From: Bradyrhizobium sp. CCGUVB1N3
GTDB taxonomy: Bacteria; Pseudomonadota; Alphaproteobacteria; Rhizobiales; Xanthobacteraceae
NCBI RefSeq assembly: GCF_024199925.1
Contig: NZ_JANADR010000001.1
Span: forward strand, 4,526,001-4,590,000
Length of the DNA: 64,000 nucleotides
Direction: 5' to 3'
The notes below the pieces were generated by a model. The model was given only the letters and a program-made list of their open reading frames with translations, ran no database searches and was not told the origin of the DNA. This document shows, in pieces, positions 8,844-17,336 of the stretch (position 1 is the first letter of the stretch; each line of letters starts with the position of its first letter). The translations under genes were made by a program, and so were the position numbers.

Positions 8844-9362
8844 GTGAGGCGTCAAACAGCAACAAGCGGGGCCAATCCCGCCGGGTCGAGCCGCTCCTTG
8901 CGGCTCGACCCTCTTTCTCTGCCGGTCCGTTTCGATGCGCATGATCCGCGCGCCGACGGCCATGTCAGGCAGATCGAGCTTCATCGCGAACGCGTCGTGC
9001 TTCGCCGTGCCGTGCGCGGCATGCAGATGGCCGTCAACGTCCGCGTCAGCGATTTCACCGGCATCGCACTGCGCGGCATCGACGACACGCAGATGCTCAT
9101 CCTCGTGCATCGCGATCCTTCGCTTGCCGTTCCGCTTCTCGTCAGTGCCGATGCCGAGGAGATCGCGAAGGCGTGGACGATGTGGAGCGAGATCTTCGCC
9201 CTGCCCCAGCTCGACGAAAAACGGCGCGATCCCGCAGCCCGGCGCCGCCGACGCAACGCGATCCGCGATCGCCGTCCGAAATTCCTGGTGCGCCGGCGCG
9301 CCGGCGTCGCGCGAGATCTGCCGGTTCATCGCAGCGAACGCGAAATCATCGCGCGGAACTGA
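8844..9362 (+). CDS. DUF6101 family protein
   Basis: A 172-residue protein that I recognise as a conserved Bradyrhizobiaceae hypothetical (DUF6101). It has no signal peptide or membrane helix. The N-terminal half reads LRLDPLSLPVRFDA and later VNVRVSDFTGIALR; the C-terminal third is strongly basic with a run of five Arg. It starts at GTG 8844 behind GGGGAGACTAAGAGCC. A terminator-like hairpin lies inside the first 25 codons (see 8883-8911). The function is unknown; the basic tail might bind nucleic acid or membrane phosphate, but this is a guess. Confidence 0.75.
   Translation: MRRQTATSGANPAGSSRSLRLDPLSLPVRFDAHDPRADGHVRQIELHRERVVLRRAVRGMQMAVNVRVSDFTGIALRGIDDTQMLILVHRDPSLAVPLLVSADAEEIAKAWTMWSEIFALPQLDEKRRDPAARRRRRNAIRDRRPKFLVRRRAGVARDLPVHRSEREIIARN
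8883..8911 (+). other. Perfect 12-bp hairpin followed by pyrimidine-rich tract, inside the DUF6101 gene start
   Basis: GGGTCGAGCCGC (8883-8894), loop TCCTT, GCGGCTCGACCC (8900-8911), then CTCTTTCTC. It looks like an intrinsic terminator or attenuator but falls within codons 14-23 of the gene. See findings. Confidence 0.6.
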
Positions 9363-9385
9363 GTCGCATTCGCGGAACTGTAGCC

Positions 9386-9477
9386 GTAGGGTGGGCAAAG
9401 GCGCGTACGCGCCGTGCCCACCACTTCCTCACACGATGAAGAAAAGCGGTGGGCACGCTTCGCTTTGCCCACCCTAC
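9386..9477. repeat. Pair of inverted REP palindromes, family A (GTAGGGTGGGCAAAG type)
   Basis: A forward copy (9386-9425) begins GTAGGGTGGGCAAAG and ends GTGCCCACCAC. A reverse copy (9448-9477) begins GGTGGGCACGCTTCG and ends CCCACCCTAC. The pair is in opposite orientation with about 20 bases between, like a BIME. The same palindrome flanks the RAYT gene at 46.7-47.4 kb. It lies between the DUF6101 and ubiA gene ends and could also act as a bidirectional terminator. Confidence 0.9.
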
Positions 9478-9481
9478 AAAA

Positions 9482-10414
9482 CTACGAGCTTCGCATCACC
9501 GCATCTGTGAGCAAGCCCGCAAACAGCAGCAATCCCGCTTCGCGGTTCGACTTGAACAGGCGCAGGCAGAGCGCGGGGTCACTGATGTTCAGCCGCGCGA
9601 TTTGCCACGCCAGATGCGCGGCAAAGGCGGCCAGGGCGAGCCAGGCCGGCCAGTGCACGTCGGCGGAGGCGAGCGCGATACCGATCAGCATCACCGCGAG
9701 CCCGTAGAACATGATCAGCGCCTGATGCGTGTGCGCACCGAACAGGCGCGCGGTGGACTTGACGCCGATCAGCGCGTCGTCCTCGGCGTCCTGATGCGCA
9801 TAGATCGTGTCGTAGCCGATCACCCAGGCGATCGAGCCGGCATAGAGCACGAGCGCGGTCAGATCGATGCGTGCGAAGATGACGGCGAAGCCCATCAGCG
9901 CGCCCCAGGAGAAGGCGAGGCCGAGGAAGACCTGCGGCCACCAGGTGACGCGCTTCATGAAGGGATAGATCGCGACGACCACGAGCGAGGCGATGCCGGT
10001 TGCCACCGCGAAGCGGTTGAATTGCAGGAGCACGACGAGGCCGATCAGCGCCTGCGCGACCAGAAAGGCAAGCGCCTGCTTCACCGTCATCTGCCCCGCC
10101 GGCAGCGGTCGCGAGCGCGTGCGCTCGACCCTGGCATCGAGGTCGCGGTCGGTGATGTCGTTCCAGGCACACCCCGCCCCGCGCATGACGAAGGCGCCGA
10201 TCAAGAACAGGATGATGGTGAGCGGGAGATGGCTGATGTCGTGGGCCATGCCGGCTGCGAGCGCCGCCGACCACCAGCACGGCATCAAGAGAAGCCAGGA
10301 GCCGATCGGGCGATCGTAGCGGGACAACCGCAGATATGGTCGCGCCCATTGCGGCGCGAGCGTATCGACCCAGTTGCCGGTGGAATCGGCAACGCGGGCG
10401 GACGTATCACTCAT
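9482..10414 (-). CDS. ubiA: 4-hydroxybenzoate polyprenyltransferase UbiA
   Basis: Prenylates 4-hydroxybenzoate in ubiquinone synthesis. The 310-residue integral membrane protein carries both Asp-rich prenyl-diphosphate motifs: NDITDRDLD near residue 80 and YAHQDAEDD near residue 205. The start is ATG 10414, overlapping the TGA of the upstream gene by ATGA; longer frames read into that neighbour. Length matches UbiA. It ends directly at the REP pair. Confidence 0.95.
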   Translation of the reverse strand: MSDTSARVADSTGNWVDTLAPQWARPYLRLSRYDRPIGSWLLLMPCWWSAALAAGMAHDISHLPLTIILFLIGAFVMRGAGCAWNDITDRDLDARVERTRSRPLPAGQMTVKQALAFLVAQALIGLVVLLQFNRFAVATGIASLVVVAIYPFMKRVTWWPQVFLGLAFSWGALMGFAVIFARIDLTALVLYAGSIAWVIGYDTIYAHQDAEDDALIGVKSTARLFGAHTHQALIMFYGLAVMLIGIALASADVHWPAWLALAAFAAHLAWQIARLNISDPALCLRLFKSNREAGLLLFAGLLTDAVMRSS

Positions 10415-11076
10415 CGGGTCAGGACGTTGCCGTTGAGCGTGTCGAAGGTGTTGCCGCCCTTCTTGGCGACGTTGGCTTCGGGCGCCGACGCAGTGCCAAC
10501 CACGTCGCTCAGGGACGGGCCGGCCGGCCCGCGCTGCTTCATCTGCTGCGCCACCTGGCAGACCTTGGCCTGCATGGCCTCGCTGTTCTTGTGCCCGGCC
10601 TTCAACTGCTCGCCGATCTGCGGGGGAATTCCGCATTTGGCGGAATTGGCCTCGACATATTTCATCATCTTCACTTCGGCCTGGACGAAATTGCGGATCA
10701 GGCTGCACGCCTCATCCGGCGGCGCATGGCGATCGCTTGCGGCCTTGATCAGCTTGCCGCGCTTCTCCGTCTCCTCACGCAGCGGCATGAAGCCCTTCAT
10801 GCACTGCTCGGCGCCGGCACTGGGCTGGCTCGGCGGCGCGGCGCCGAAGCCGGCGCCGACCGGCGGGGCGCCGCTGGTGGGGAACGAGGCCTGCGGCGGT
10901 GGCGCCCCGATTCTGGCGACCGGCGCGGAGCCGTTGACCGGCGGAAAGGCGGAATCGTTCGCGGGAGCCGCAGCCTGGCCGGGCAGCGGCGCGGGGAACG
11001 CGCTCTGCGCCTGGACGCTGGCTGCGCCCATCGCCACCATGGCGGTAGTGATCGGGACCATCAAACGACGGATCAT
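10411..11076 (-). CDS. Secreted hypothetical protein with Pro/Ala-rich linker
   Basis: A 221-residue protein starting MIRRLMVPITT with a signal peptide ending near AASVQAQ. A Pro/Ala/Gly-rich segment follows, then a compact region from about residue 90 containing EQCMKGFMPL, EACSLIRNFVQAE, SAKCGIPPQI and AKVCQVAQQM. The four regularly placed Cys suggest two disulfides in the periplasm. ATG 11076 has GGAG upstream. It overlaps ubiA by 4 bases and so is probably co-transcribed. I do not recognise a named family. Confidence 0.75.
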   Translation of the reverse strand: MIRRLMVPITTAMVAMGAASVQAQSAFPAPLPGQAAAPANDSAFPPVNGSAPVARIGAPPPQASFPTSGAPPVGAGFGAAPPSQPSAGAEQCMKGFMPLREETEKRGKLIKAASDRHAPPDEACSLIRNFVQAEVKMMKYVEANSAKCGIPPQIGEQLKAGHKNSEAMQAKVCQVAQQMKQRGPAGPSLSDVVGTASAPEANVAKKGGNTFDTLNGNVLTR

Positions 11077-11288
11077 CAAGGCTGTATCTCCGGCAGGATC
11101 CACAAGGGGGGTCGGCGCCTTCCCAATTGAAGCGCAACCGGCGTTTTCGCGCTTTTACGATTCCTGCCGGCCCTTAACAACCCGTCGAATAGGGCAAGAG
11201 CGCGGCGCGGGGACGCACGCGAGGGGCAATATTTACCCCCAGATCCCCGCTTTCGGTTAAGAACGGCCGCAAACCGGACCCTCAACGC

Positions 11289-12044
11289 ATGCCTTCCCAC
11301 GACTTCCGCGGCCCCCGCCTGTTCGTCGAGGCCGACCTCATCCAGGACACCAAGGTGGCGCTCGACCGCGACCAGAGCAATTACCTCGGCAACGTGTTGC
11401 GGCTTGGCGCCGGCGATCCCATCCTGGCGTTCAACGGCCGCGACGGCGAATGGCAGGCGGCGATCGAGGGCCGCAAGCGCCCCGATACCCTCGTAATCCT
11501 GAAGCAGACCCGCACGCAGGATGGCCTGCCCGATCTCACCTACGTCTTCGCGCCGCTGAAGCATGCGCGGCTGGATTACGTGGTCCAGAAGGCGGTGGAG
11601 ATGGGCGCCTCCACCCTCCAGCCGGTGCTGACCCGCTTCACCCAGGCCTCGCGTGTCAATGGCGAGCGCATGCGCGCCAATGTCATCGAGGCGGCCGAGC
11701 AATGCGGCATCCTGAGCCTTGCGACCGTGGCCGATCCGGTTCCGCTCGAGCGCTACCTCAGCCAGCGCGCCGCACAGCGGCTCCTGGTGTTTTGCGACGA
11801 GGCCGCGGAGACCGAGGACCCGCTCAAAGCCCTGCAAACCGCGCGCGATCCGGCCCGGGGCATCGACGTGCTGATCGGCCCCGAGGGCGGCTTTGCCGAG
11901 GAGGAGCGCGCCCTGCTCCTGCGCCAGCCCCATATCCTGCGCCTGGCCCTGGGTCCGCGGATCCTGCGGGCAGACACGGCAGCCGTAGCCGCCCTCGCGC
12001 TGGTGCAGTCCGTGCTCGGCGACTGGGGCGGCCGGCCGGGCTAG
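11289..12044 (+). CDS. rsmE: 16S rRNA (uracil1498-N3)-methyltransferase RsmE
   Basis: Methylates N3 of U1498 in 16S rRNA using SAM. The 251-residue protein has an N-terminal PUA-like part (FVEADL...LRLGAGDPILAFNG) and a C-terminal SPOUT knot with VQKAVEMGAS, LIGPEGGFAEEE and LGPRILRADTA, the family signatures. Length is normal. It is divergent from the secreted hypothetical gene, with 212 bases between, and is followed by hisZ. No strong ribosome site is visible before ATG 11289. Confidence 0.95.
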   Translation: MPSHDFRGPRLFVEADLIQDTKVALDRDQSNYLGNVLRLGAGDPILAFNGRDGEWQAAIEGRKRPDTLVILKQTRTQDGLPDLTYVFAPLKHARLDYVVQKAVEMGASTLQPVLTRFTQASRVNGERMRANVIEAAEQCGILSLATVADPVPLERYLSQRAAQRLLVFCDEAAETEDPLKALQTARDPARGIDVLIGPEGGFAEEERALLLRQPHILRLALGPRILRADTAAVAALALVQSVLGDWGGRPG

Positions 12045-12167
12045 GCTGCGTTAAGACATTGAGCCATTGGAGGTCGAAACCGTCATCCGGCCATGCTAAG
12101 GGGCTGCGCCAACACGTGACCGTCACCTTTGCCCGCCCCGGTCCCGCCGGGACAAACGGACCCCATC

Positions 12168-13316
12168 ATGACCGCGACTGCCACCTCAAATGCTGCCGAC
12201 TCCGCCGCCTGGGCGGATACGCTGCTGTTGTCGTTTGCGCAGGCCGGTTACGTCCACGCCGAGCCCGCCATCCTCCAACCGGCCGAGCCGTTCCTCGACC
12301 TCTCCGGCGAGGACATCCGCAAGAGCCTGTACCTGACCACCGACGCGACCGGCGAAGAGCTCTGCCTGCGCCCGGACCTGACGATTCCCGTGGCCCGCGA
12401 CTACCTCGCCTCGGGGCGCGCCGGCGAGCCCGCGGGTTTCAGCTATCTCGGCCCGGTGTTTCGCTACCGCAGCGGGCGGCCGAGCGAGTTCCTTCAGGCC
12501 GGCATCGAATCGTTCGGCCGCCAGGACCGCGCCGCGGCCGATGCCGAGATGCTGGCGCTGGCGCTGGAGGCGACCGCGGCCTTCGGCGTCCGCGACGTCG
12601 AAATCCGCACCGGGGACGTGGCGCTGTTCAATGCCGTGATCGACGCGCTCGACCTGTTCCCGGTCTGGCGGCGCCGGCTGATCAAGGATTTCAACCGCAA
12701 GATCAGCCTCGAGCAGGATCTGGAACGACTCTCGATCGCGACCGCCACCACCCGCAACGAGTATGAGGGCGTGCTGGCGGCGCTCGCAGGCTCCGACCGC
12801 AAGGCGGCGCTCGCACTGGTCACCGACCTGATGTCGATCGCCGGCACCACCAATGTCGGTGGCCGCACCACGGCCGAAATCGCCGACCGCTTCCTCGAGC
12901 AATCCACCCTCAAGAGCGGCGCCCTGCCGCGCGAGGCGCTGACCGTGCTGAAGCGCTTCCTGTCGATCGCAGGCAATCCGGACCAGGCGGTCGCCGAGCT
13001 GCGCGCACTCGCCGCGGATACCAGGCTCGATATTTCGGCGGCGATCGACCTGTTCGAGAACCGCGTCGGCTTCATGGCCGCGCGCGGCATCGACGTGAAG
13101 GAGACGCGCTTCTCGACCTCGTTCGGACGCGGTCTCGACTACTACACCGGCTTCGAGTTCGAAGTGCATCACAGGGGCAACGGCGTCGAGCCGCTGGTCG
13201 CGGGCGGCCGCTACGACGGCCTGATGACCCAGCTCGGATCGCAGACGCCGATCGCCGCAGTCGGCTTCTCGGTCTGGGTCGATGCGCTCGCCAAGATCGG
13301 CCGCAAGGGAGCTTAA
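12168..13316 (+). CDS. hisZ: ATP phosphoribosyltransferase regulatory subunit HisZ
   Basis: A catalytically inactive HisRS-like paralogue that combines with HisG to form the first enzyme of histidine synthesis and gives it histidine feedback. The 382-residue protein shows class II synthetase landmarks: LRPDLTIPVARDY (motif 2 region), FRYRSGRPSEFLQAGIE, and near the C-terminus GLDYYTGFEFEVH and AGGRYDGL. The start at ATG 12168 was chosen over a frame 13 codons longer because GTTCCCGCCGGGAC-type leader precedes it and the HisZ fold begins after it. HisG follows after 3 bases, so the two are one operon. Confidence 0.93.
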   Translation: MTATATSNAADSAAWADTLLLSFAQAGYVHAEPAILQPAEPFLDLSGEDIRKSLYLTTDATGEELCLRPDLTIPVARDYLASGRAGEPAGFSYLGPVFRYRSGRPSEFLQAGIESFGRQDRAAADAEMLALALEATAAFGVRDVEIRTGDVALFNAVIDALDLFPVWRRRLIKDFNRKISLEQDLERLSIATATTRNEYEGVLAALAGSDRKAALALVTDLMSIAGTTNVGGRTTAEIADRFLEQSTLKSGALPREALTVLKRFLSIAGNPDQAVAELRALAADTRLDISAAIDLFENRVGFMAARGIDVKETRFSTSFGRGLDYYTGFEFEVHHRGNGVEPLVAGGRYDGLMTQLGSQTPIAAVGFSVWVDALAKIGRKGA

Positions 13317-13319
13317 GTC

Positions 13320-14297
13320 ATGAGCGCGCCGTTCGTTCTGGCCGTTCCGTCCAAGGGCCGCCTGCAGGAAAACGCCGAAGCCTTCTTCGCGCGCGCAGGG
13401 CTGACGCTGTCGAAGGCCGGCGGTGCGCGCGATTATCGCGGCACCATCGCAGGGCTCGACAATGTCGAGATCGCCTATCTCTCGGCGAGCGAGATCGCCT
13501 CGCAGCTCGCCCGCGGCATGGCGCATCTCGGCGTCACCGGCGAGGATCTGGTGCACGAGAACATCGCGGATGCCGACAAGCGCGTGGCGCTGATCGAGCG
13601 GCTCGGCTTCGGCTATGCCGACGTCGTGGTCGCCGTGCCGCAGGCCTGGATCGACGTCCGCACCATGGCCGATCTCGACGACGTCACCACCGGCTTCCGC
13701 GAGCAGCACCACCGGCGGATGCGGGTCGCGACCAAATTCATCAATCTCACGAGGGCCTTCTTTTCGAGCCATGGCATCGTCGACTACCGGATCGTCGAGA
13801 GCACCGGCGCGACCGAAGGCGCGCCTGCGGCCGGCACCGCCGAGCTGATCGTCGACATCACCACGACCGGCGCCACGCTTGCCGCCAATGGCCTGAAGAT
13901 CCTCGACGACGGTGTCATGCTGCGCAGCCAGGCCAATCTGGTCGCCTCCAGGGACGCCGACTGGTCGCCGGAGGCGCGGGAGACGGCGCGCGTGATCCTC
14001 GATCACATTGCGGCCCGGGCGCGGGCAAACCAATACCGCGAGGTCCGCACCCGTTTCCGGCAGTGCGATGCGGCATTGCTGAGCGAGGCGCATCGGAATT
14101 TCGGCGTGGAGGCACCATTCGGCGGGCCGACCTCGTCGGGCATGTTGACGCTGCACTGCCCGCCCACAAAACTCTATGCGCTGGCGAGCTTTCTGCGCGA
14201 TCATGGCGCTGAGACGGTCTCGGTGGTCTCGCTCGACTACGTCTTCGACCGCGAGAACCCGCTGTTTGCCAAGCTCGAAGCGTTCCTGCGGCGGTGA
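13320..14297 (+). CDS. hisG: ATP phosphoribosyltransferase HisG (with C-terminal extension)
   Basis: Catalyses ATP + PRPP to phosphoribosyl-ATP, the committed step of histidine synthesis. It opens [13 protein letters not shown] and contains [16 protein letters not shown] near residue 175, the PRPP-binding loop. At 325 residues it is much longer than the roughly 210-230-residue short HisG that normally works with HisZ. The extra C-terminal part (about residue 215 on) includes [31 protein letters not shown], shortened here in reading to its ends: it resembles the regulatory domain of long HisG only partly. See findings. Confidence 0.93.
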   Translation: MSAPFVLAVPSKGRLQENAEAFFARAGLTLSKAGGARDYRGTIAGLDNVEIAYLSASEIASQLARGMAHLGVTGEDLVHENIADADKRVALIERLGFGYADVVVAVPQAWIDVRTMADLDDVTTGFREQHHRRMRVATKFINLTRAFFSSHGIVDYRIVESTGATEGAPAAGTAELIVDITTTGATLAANGLKILDDGVMLRSQANLVASRDADWSPEARETARVILDHIAARARANQYREVRTRFRQCDAALLSEAHRNFGVEAPFGGPTSSGMLTLHCPPTKLYALASFLRDHGAETVSVVSLDYVFDRENPLFAKLEAFLRR

Positions 14298-14433
14298 GGC
14301 GCAGGAGGAATCGGTAGGAAATCTCCGGGGGCATCCCTTGTGACATCCCTGGGCGCGTTCAGCGTAGCGACAGCAAACGACAGCTACCATATGCCGTTCG
14401 AATGAGTTTTGAGTGCTTCTGGAACCTTGATCG

Positions 14434-15480
14434 ATGACGCTGGGCTCTGACGTTTCCGCCCTGACCACCGCCGCGACGAGCGCCGCGGCCAAAGGGCTGT
14501 CGATTGTCGTGCCGGTTTATAACGAGGCGGCGGGGCTTGCCTCGCTGCACCAGCGGATCTGCGATCTCGCCAGGACGCTGCGGGACCGCTATCGCCTCGC
14601 CTGCGAGGTCGTCTATGTCGACGATGGCAGCGCGGATTCGACGCTTGCGATCGCCCGCGCCCTGCCGGCCGATGCGATCGACGTGCAGGTGGTGTCGCTG
14701 TCGCGCAATTTCGGCAAGGAGGCGGCGCTGATGGCCGGCCTCGACCATGCAAGGCGCGGCGCCGTGATGTTCATGGACGGCGACGGCCAGCACCCGCCCG
14801 CGCTGGTGGAACAGCTCGTCGGACACTGGATCGTTGACGGCTACGACGTCGTCTATACCGCCAAGGCGCATCGCGACAACGAGCCGTTCCTGCGGCGGCT
14901 CGCCGTGCACGGCTTCTACGCGCTGATCAATTGGGGCGCGCGGCAGAAGATCCCCGAAGACGCCGGCGACTTCCGCCTGCTCTCGCCGCGCGCGGTCACA
15001 GCGCTGCGGCAACTGCCCGAGCGCAACCGCTTCTTCAAGGGGCTGGCGAGCTGGATCGGCTTCCGCCAGATCCGCGTCGACTACGAGCCCGCGGCACGCG
15101 CCCATGGCGTGACCACCTTCAATGCGGCGCGGCTGCTCGGCCTCTCGATCGAGGGCCTGACCTCGTTCTCGGTGGCCCCCTTGCGCTTTGCCAGCCTGCT
15201 CGGCGTGGTGCTCGCGGGCGTCGCCTTCCTGTTCGGCCTCTCCATCCTCTGGGAGGTCTTCACCACCGGCAAGCAGGTGCCCGGCTATCCCTCGCTCGTG
15301 GTCGGCCTGATGACGATCGGCGGCGTGCAGCTCATCATGATCGGCATCGTCGGCGAATATATCGGCAAGATCCTCTCCGAGCTCAAGGCGCGCCCGATCT
15401 ACTTCGTCGCCGAGCACAGCGAGAAGCATGTCGAGACCGACAAGGCCGACGACGCCTCGAGCCGGACGGCGGCGGAATGA
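14434..15480 (+). CDS. GT2 polyprenyl-phosphate glycosyltransferase (ArnC/DPM1/GtrB-like)
   Basis: A 348-residue membrane-anchored glycosyltransferase. The N-terminal GT-A domain has SIVVPVYNEA, VVYVDDGSADST and FMDGDGQHPP (the metal-binding Asp motif near residue 110). Two C-terminal helices (about 243-265 and 283-310) match enzymes that put a sugar on undecaprenyl phosphate at the cytoplasmic face. The next gene overlaps it by ATGA and encodes a YdjC-type deacetylase. This pairing recalls FlmF2-NaxD of Francisella and LgmA-LgmC of Bordetella, which make a polyprenyl-phosphate aminosugar for lipid A. The sugar is inferred from context only. Confidence 0.88.
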   Translation: MTLGSDVSALTTAATSAAAKGLSIVVPVYNEAAGLASLHQRICDLARTLRDRYRLACEVVYVDDGSADSTLAIARALPADAIDVQVVSLSRNFGKEAALMAGLDHARRGAVMFMDGDGQHPPALVEQLVGHWIVDGYDVVYTAKAHRDNEPFLRRLAVHGFYALINWGARQKIPEDAGDFRLLSPRAVTALRQLPERNRFFKGLASWIGFRQIRVDYEPAARAHGVTTFNAARLLGLSIEGLTSFSVAPLRFASLLGVVLAGVAFLFGLSILWEVFTTGKQVPGYPSLVVGLMTIGGVQLIMIGIVGEYIGKILSELKARPIYFVAEHSEKHVETDKADDASSRTAAE

Positions 15481-16325
15481 ACGAAGCGGCGAAGCCGCGG
15501 CGTATCTGGCTCTGCGCCGACGATTACGGAATCAGCGCGGGCGTCAACCGCGCCATCCGCGACCTCATCGAACGCGGCCGTCTCAATGCGACATCGGTGA
15601 TGATGCCGGGACCGGCAATCGGCCGCGGCGAGATCGACGCGCTGGAAGCGTCCCGGACAAAGAGCCCGCGCTGCGCGATCGGATTGCATGTCACGCTGTC
15701 GGCGCCGTTCCGCCCGCTGACAATGCATTTCCGCCCGCTCGAGGGCGACATGTTCCTAGCCTTTCCAAAGCTGCTGCGTGCGGGACTGTTGCGGCGCCTC
15801 GACCGCGAGATCATTTACGCAGAGGTCAAGGCGCAGCTTGCGGCGTTCGCGCAGGCGTTCGGACGCGCACCTGATTTCGTCGACGGCCATCAGCACGTGC
15901 AGCTCTATCCGCAGGTGCGCGACGCCTTCGTCGCCGCTGTCCGCGAGGCCGCGCCAAAAGCCTGGGTGCGGCAGGGCGGCCGCGAGCAGCCCTTGATGCA
16001 ACGGCTCGGCTCGCCGAAAGCGCTGGTGCTGGATGTCCTGAGCGCGCAATTCCGCCGCCGCGCGCGGCAGGCCGGGCTCGCCTTCAATCCTGCCTTCGCC
16101 GGCGCCTATGACTTCACGCGGGACGAGGCCGATTTCGGCAAGCTGATGGGCGAATTCATCGCGGGCCTGCCGGAGGGGGGGCTCGTGATGTGCCATCCCG
16201 GCTTCGTCGACGAGACGTTGCGGAGCCTCGATCCAATGACCGATGTCCGCGAGCGCGAGCATAGATACCTCGCAAGCGAGGCTTTCCCTCGGCTACTGGC
16301 GGCGAACAACGTGACATTGGCATGA
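15477..16325 (+). CDS. ChbG/HpnK (YdjC) family deacetylase, NaxD-like
   Basis: A 282-residue metal-dependent carbohydrate deacetylase. LCADDYGIS at residues 13-21 carries the catalytic/metal Asp pair, GLHVTLS the first metal His, DGHQHVQLYP near residue 140 the second, and MCHPGFVDE near residue 240 the C-terminal conserved His. All expected residues are present. Family members deacetylate chito-oligosaccharides (ChbG), a hopanoid glycoside (HpnK) or undecaprenyl-phosphate-GalNAc (NaxD). Translational coupling to a polyprenyl-phosphate glycosyltransferase favours the NaxD-like role; HpnK would be expected in a hopanoid cluster, which is not seen here. Confidence 0.9.
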   Translation: MNEAAKPRRIWLCADDYGISAGVNRAIRDLIERGRLNATSVMMPGPAIGRGEIDALEASRTKSPRCAIGLHVTLSAPFRPLTMHFRPLEGDMFLAFPKLLRAGLLRRLDREIIYAEVKAQLAAFAQAFGRAPDFVDGHQHVQLYPQVRDAFVAAVREAAPKAWVRQGGREQPLMQRLGSPKALVLDVLSAQFRRRARQAGLAFNPAFAGAYDFTRDEADFGKLMGEFIAGLPEGGLVMCHPGFVDETLRSLDPMTDVREREHRYLASEAFPRLLAANNVTLA

Positions 16326-16449
16326 AACCGCTCGCCGCAAGGGACCGGTCAGCTTGTCGCATACGGAAATTTAATCCGCGCCCCACTGTTGGCGCCACAA
16401 TGGAACCCTACATCTTCGGCGCGCTTGGTTCGCGCAAGGGAGATCGATC

Positions 16450-17265
16450 ATGACGCCGCAAGAACGCCAGCTCGTCGACGAGCTTTTCGACCGGCTTTCC
16501 AAGCTTGAGACTGCACCGCGCGATCCGAACGCGATCGCCGCCATCAATGACGGCCTGAACAAGGCCCCCAACGCCATGTATGCGCTGGTGCAAACCGTGC
16601 TGTTGCAGGACGAGGCGCTGAAGCGCGCCAATGCCCGCATCCAGGAACTGGAGGCCGCACATGCGCCGGAGCCGGCGCAGTCCGGCGGTTTCCTTGATTC
16701 CATGCGCGATACCCTGTTCGGCGGCAGCCAATCGCGCGGCTCGGTTCCGAACGTGCCGCAGCGCGAGCAGCGGCCGGTCTGGAACTCCGGCCAGGCGATG
16801 CAGCAGGCGCAGCCGCCCGGCTACGGCCAGCCACCTTACGGGCAGCAGCAGGGATACGGCGCTCCGCCCATCGGCGGTGGCGGCGGCTCCTTCCTCGGCA
16901 CGGCAGCAGCAGCAGCCGCCGGCGTCGTCGGTGGCTCGCTGTTGCTCTCCGGCATCCGCAACATGATGGGCGGGATGGGCGGATCGCATCAGGCTTTTGG
17001 CGACACCACGATCATCGAGGAGCGCGGTGGCGGCGGCAGCCCGTGGGGCGGCAGCAGCGACCAATCCGGCGGCTCGCTGGCGCGCGACGCCGGCCTCAAC
17101 GACATCGGATCCGGTCGCGACCGCGACGAGTCCCGCCAGGGTCTCTTCGACCAGGCGTCGAACGATCAGAACGACGATGATCAGAACGACGACACCGACA
17201 ACATGGACATGGCCGACGACAGCGATTTCGGCGGCGGCGACGACGGCGGCAGCGACTACGCCTAA
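16450..17265 (+). CDS. DUF2076 domain protein
   Basis: A 271-residue protein with the DUF2076 opening MTPQERQLVDELFDRL and a short coiled-coil region up to about residue 80. A Gln/Gly/Pro-rich linker follows, then a hydrophobic Gly/Ala stretch (AAAAAAGVVGGSLLLSG near residues 155-171). The tail is acidic and Asn/Asp/Gly-rich from about residue 230. Family proteins are described as periplasmic or envelope-associated, but no signal peptide is visible, so location is uncertain. It stands alone and faces the L,D-transpeptidase gene across a shared terminator. Confidence 0.8.
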   Translation: MTPQERQLVDELFDRLSKLETAPRDPNAIAAINDGLNKAPNAMYALVQTVLLQDEALKRANARIQELEAAHAPEPAQSGGFLDSMRDTLFGGSQSRGSVPNVPQREQRPVWNSGQAMQQAQPPGYGQPPYGQQQGYGAPPIGGGGGSFLGTAAAAAAGVVGGSLLLSGIRNMMGGMGGSHQAFGDTTIIEERGGGGSPWGGSSDQSGGSLARDAGLNDIGSGRDRDESRQGLFDQASNDQNDDDQNDDTDNMDMADDSDFGGGDDGGSDYA

Positions 17266-17285
17266 GCAACGTCAGCATCAAATGC

Positions 17286-17316
17286 AAAACGGCCGCCCTT
17301 CCGGCGGCCGTTCTCG
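17286..17316. terminator. Bidirectional terminator between convergent genes
   Basis: AAAACGGCCGCC, a CTTCC-type loop, GGCGGCCGTT and a T-rich flank. The A-rich left side also serves the minus strand, so it can end both the DUF2076 and the L,D-transpeptidase transcripts. Confidence 0.85.
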
Positions 17317-17336
17317 TTTCGCCGCTCTCGCCGCGT

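Noticed and set aside
9449..11260. A 603-codon plus-strand frame across ubiA and the exported protein
   Set aside because: Antisense to genes with clear families; starts inside a REP copy.
12186..14492. A 768-codon open frame on the minus strand opposite hisZ-hisG
   Set aside because: It is antisense to two well-identified genes and its translation is low-complexity Arg/Asp/Gly-rich, typical of GC-rich shadow frames.
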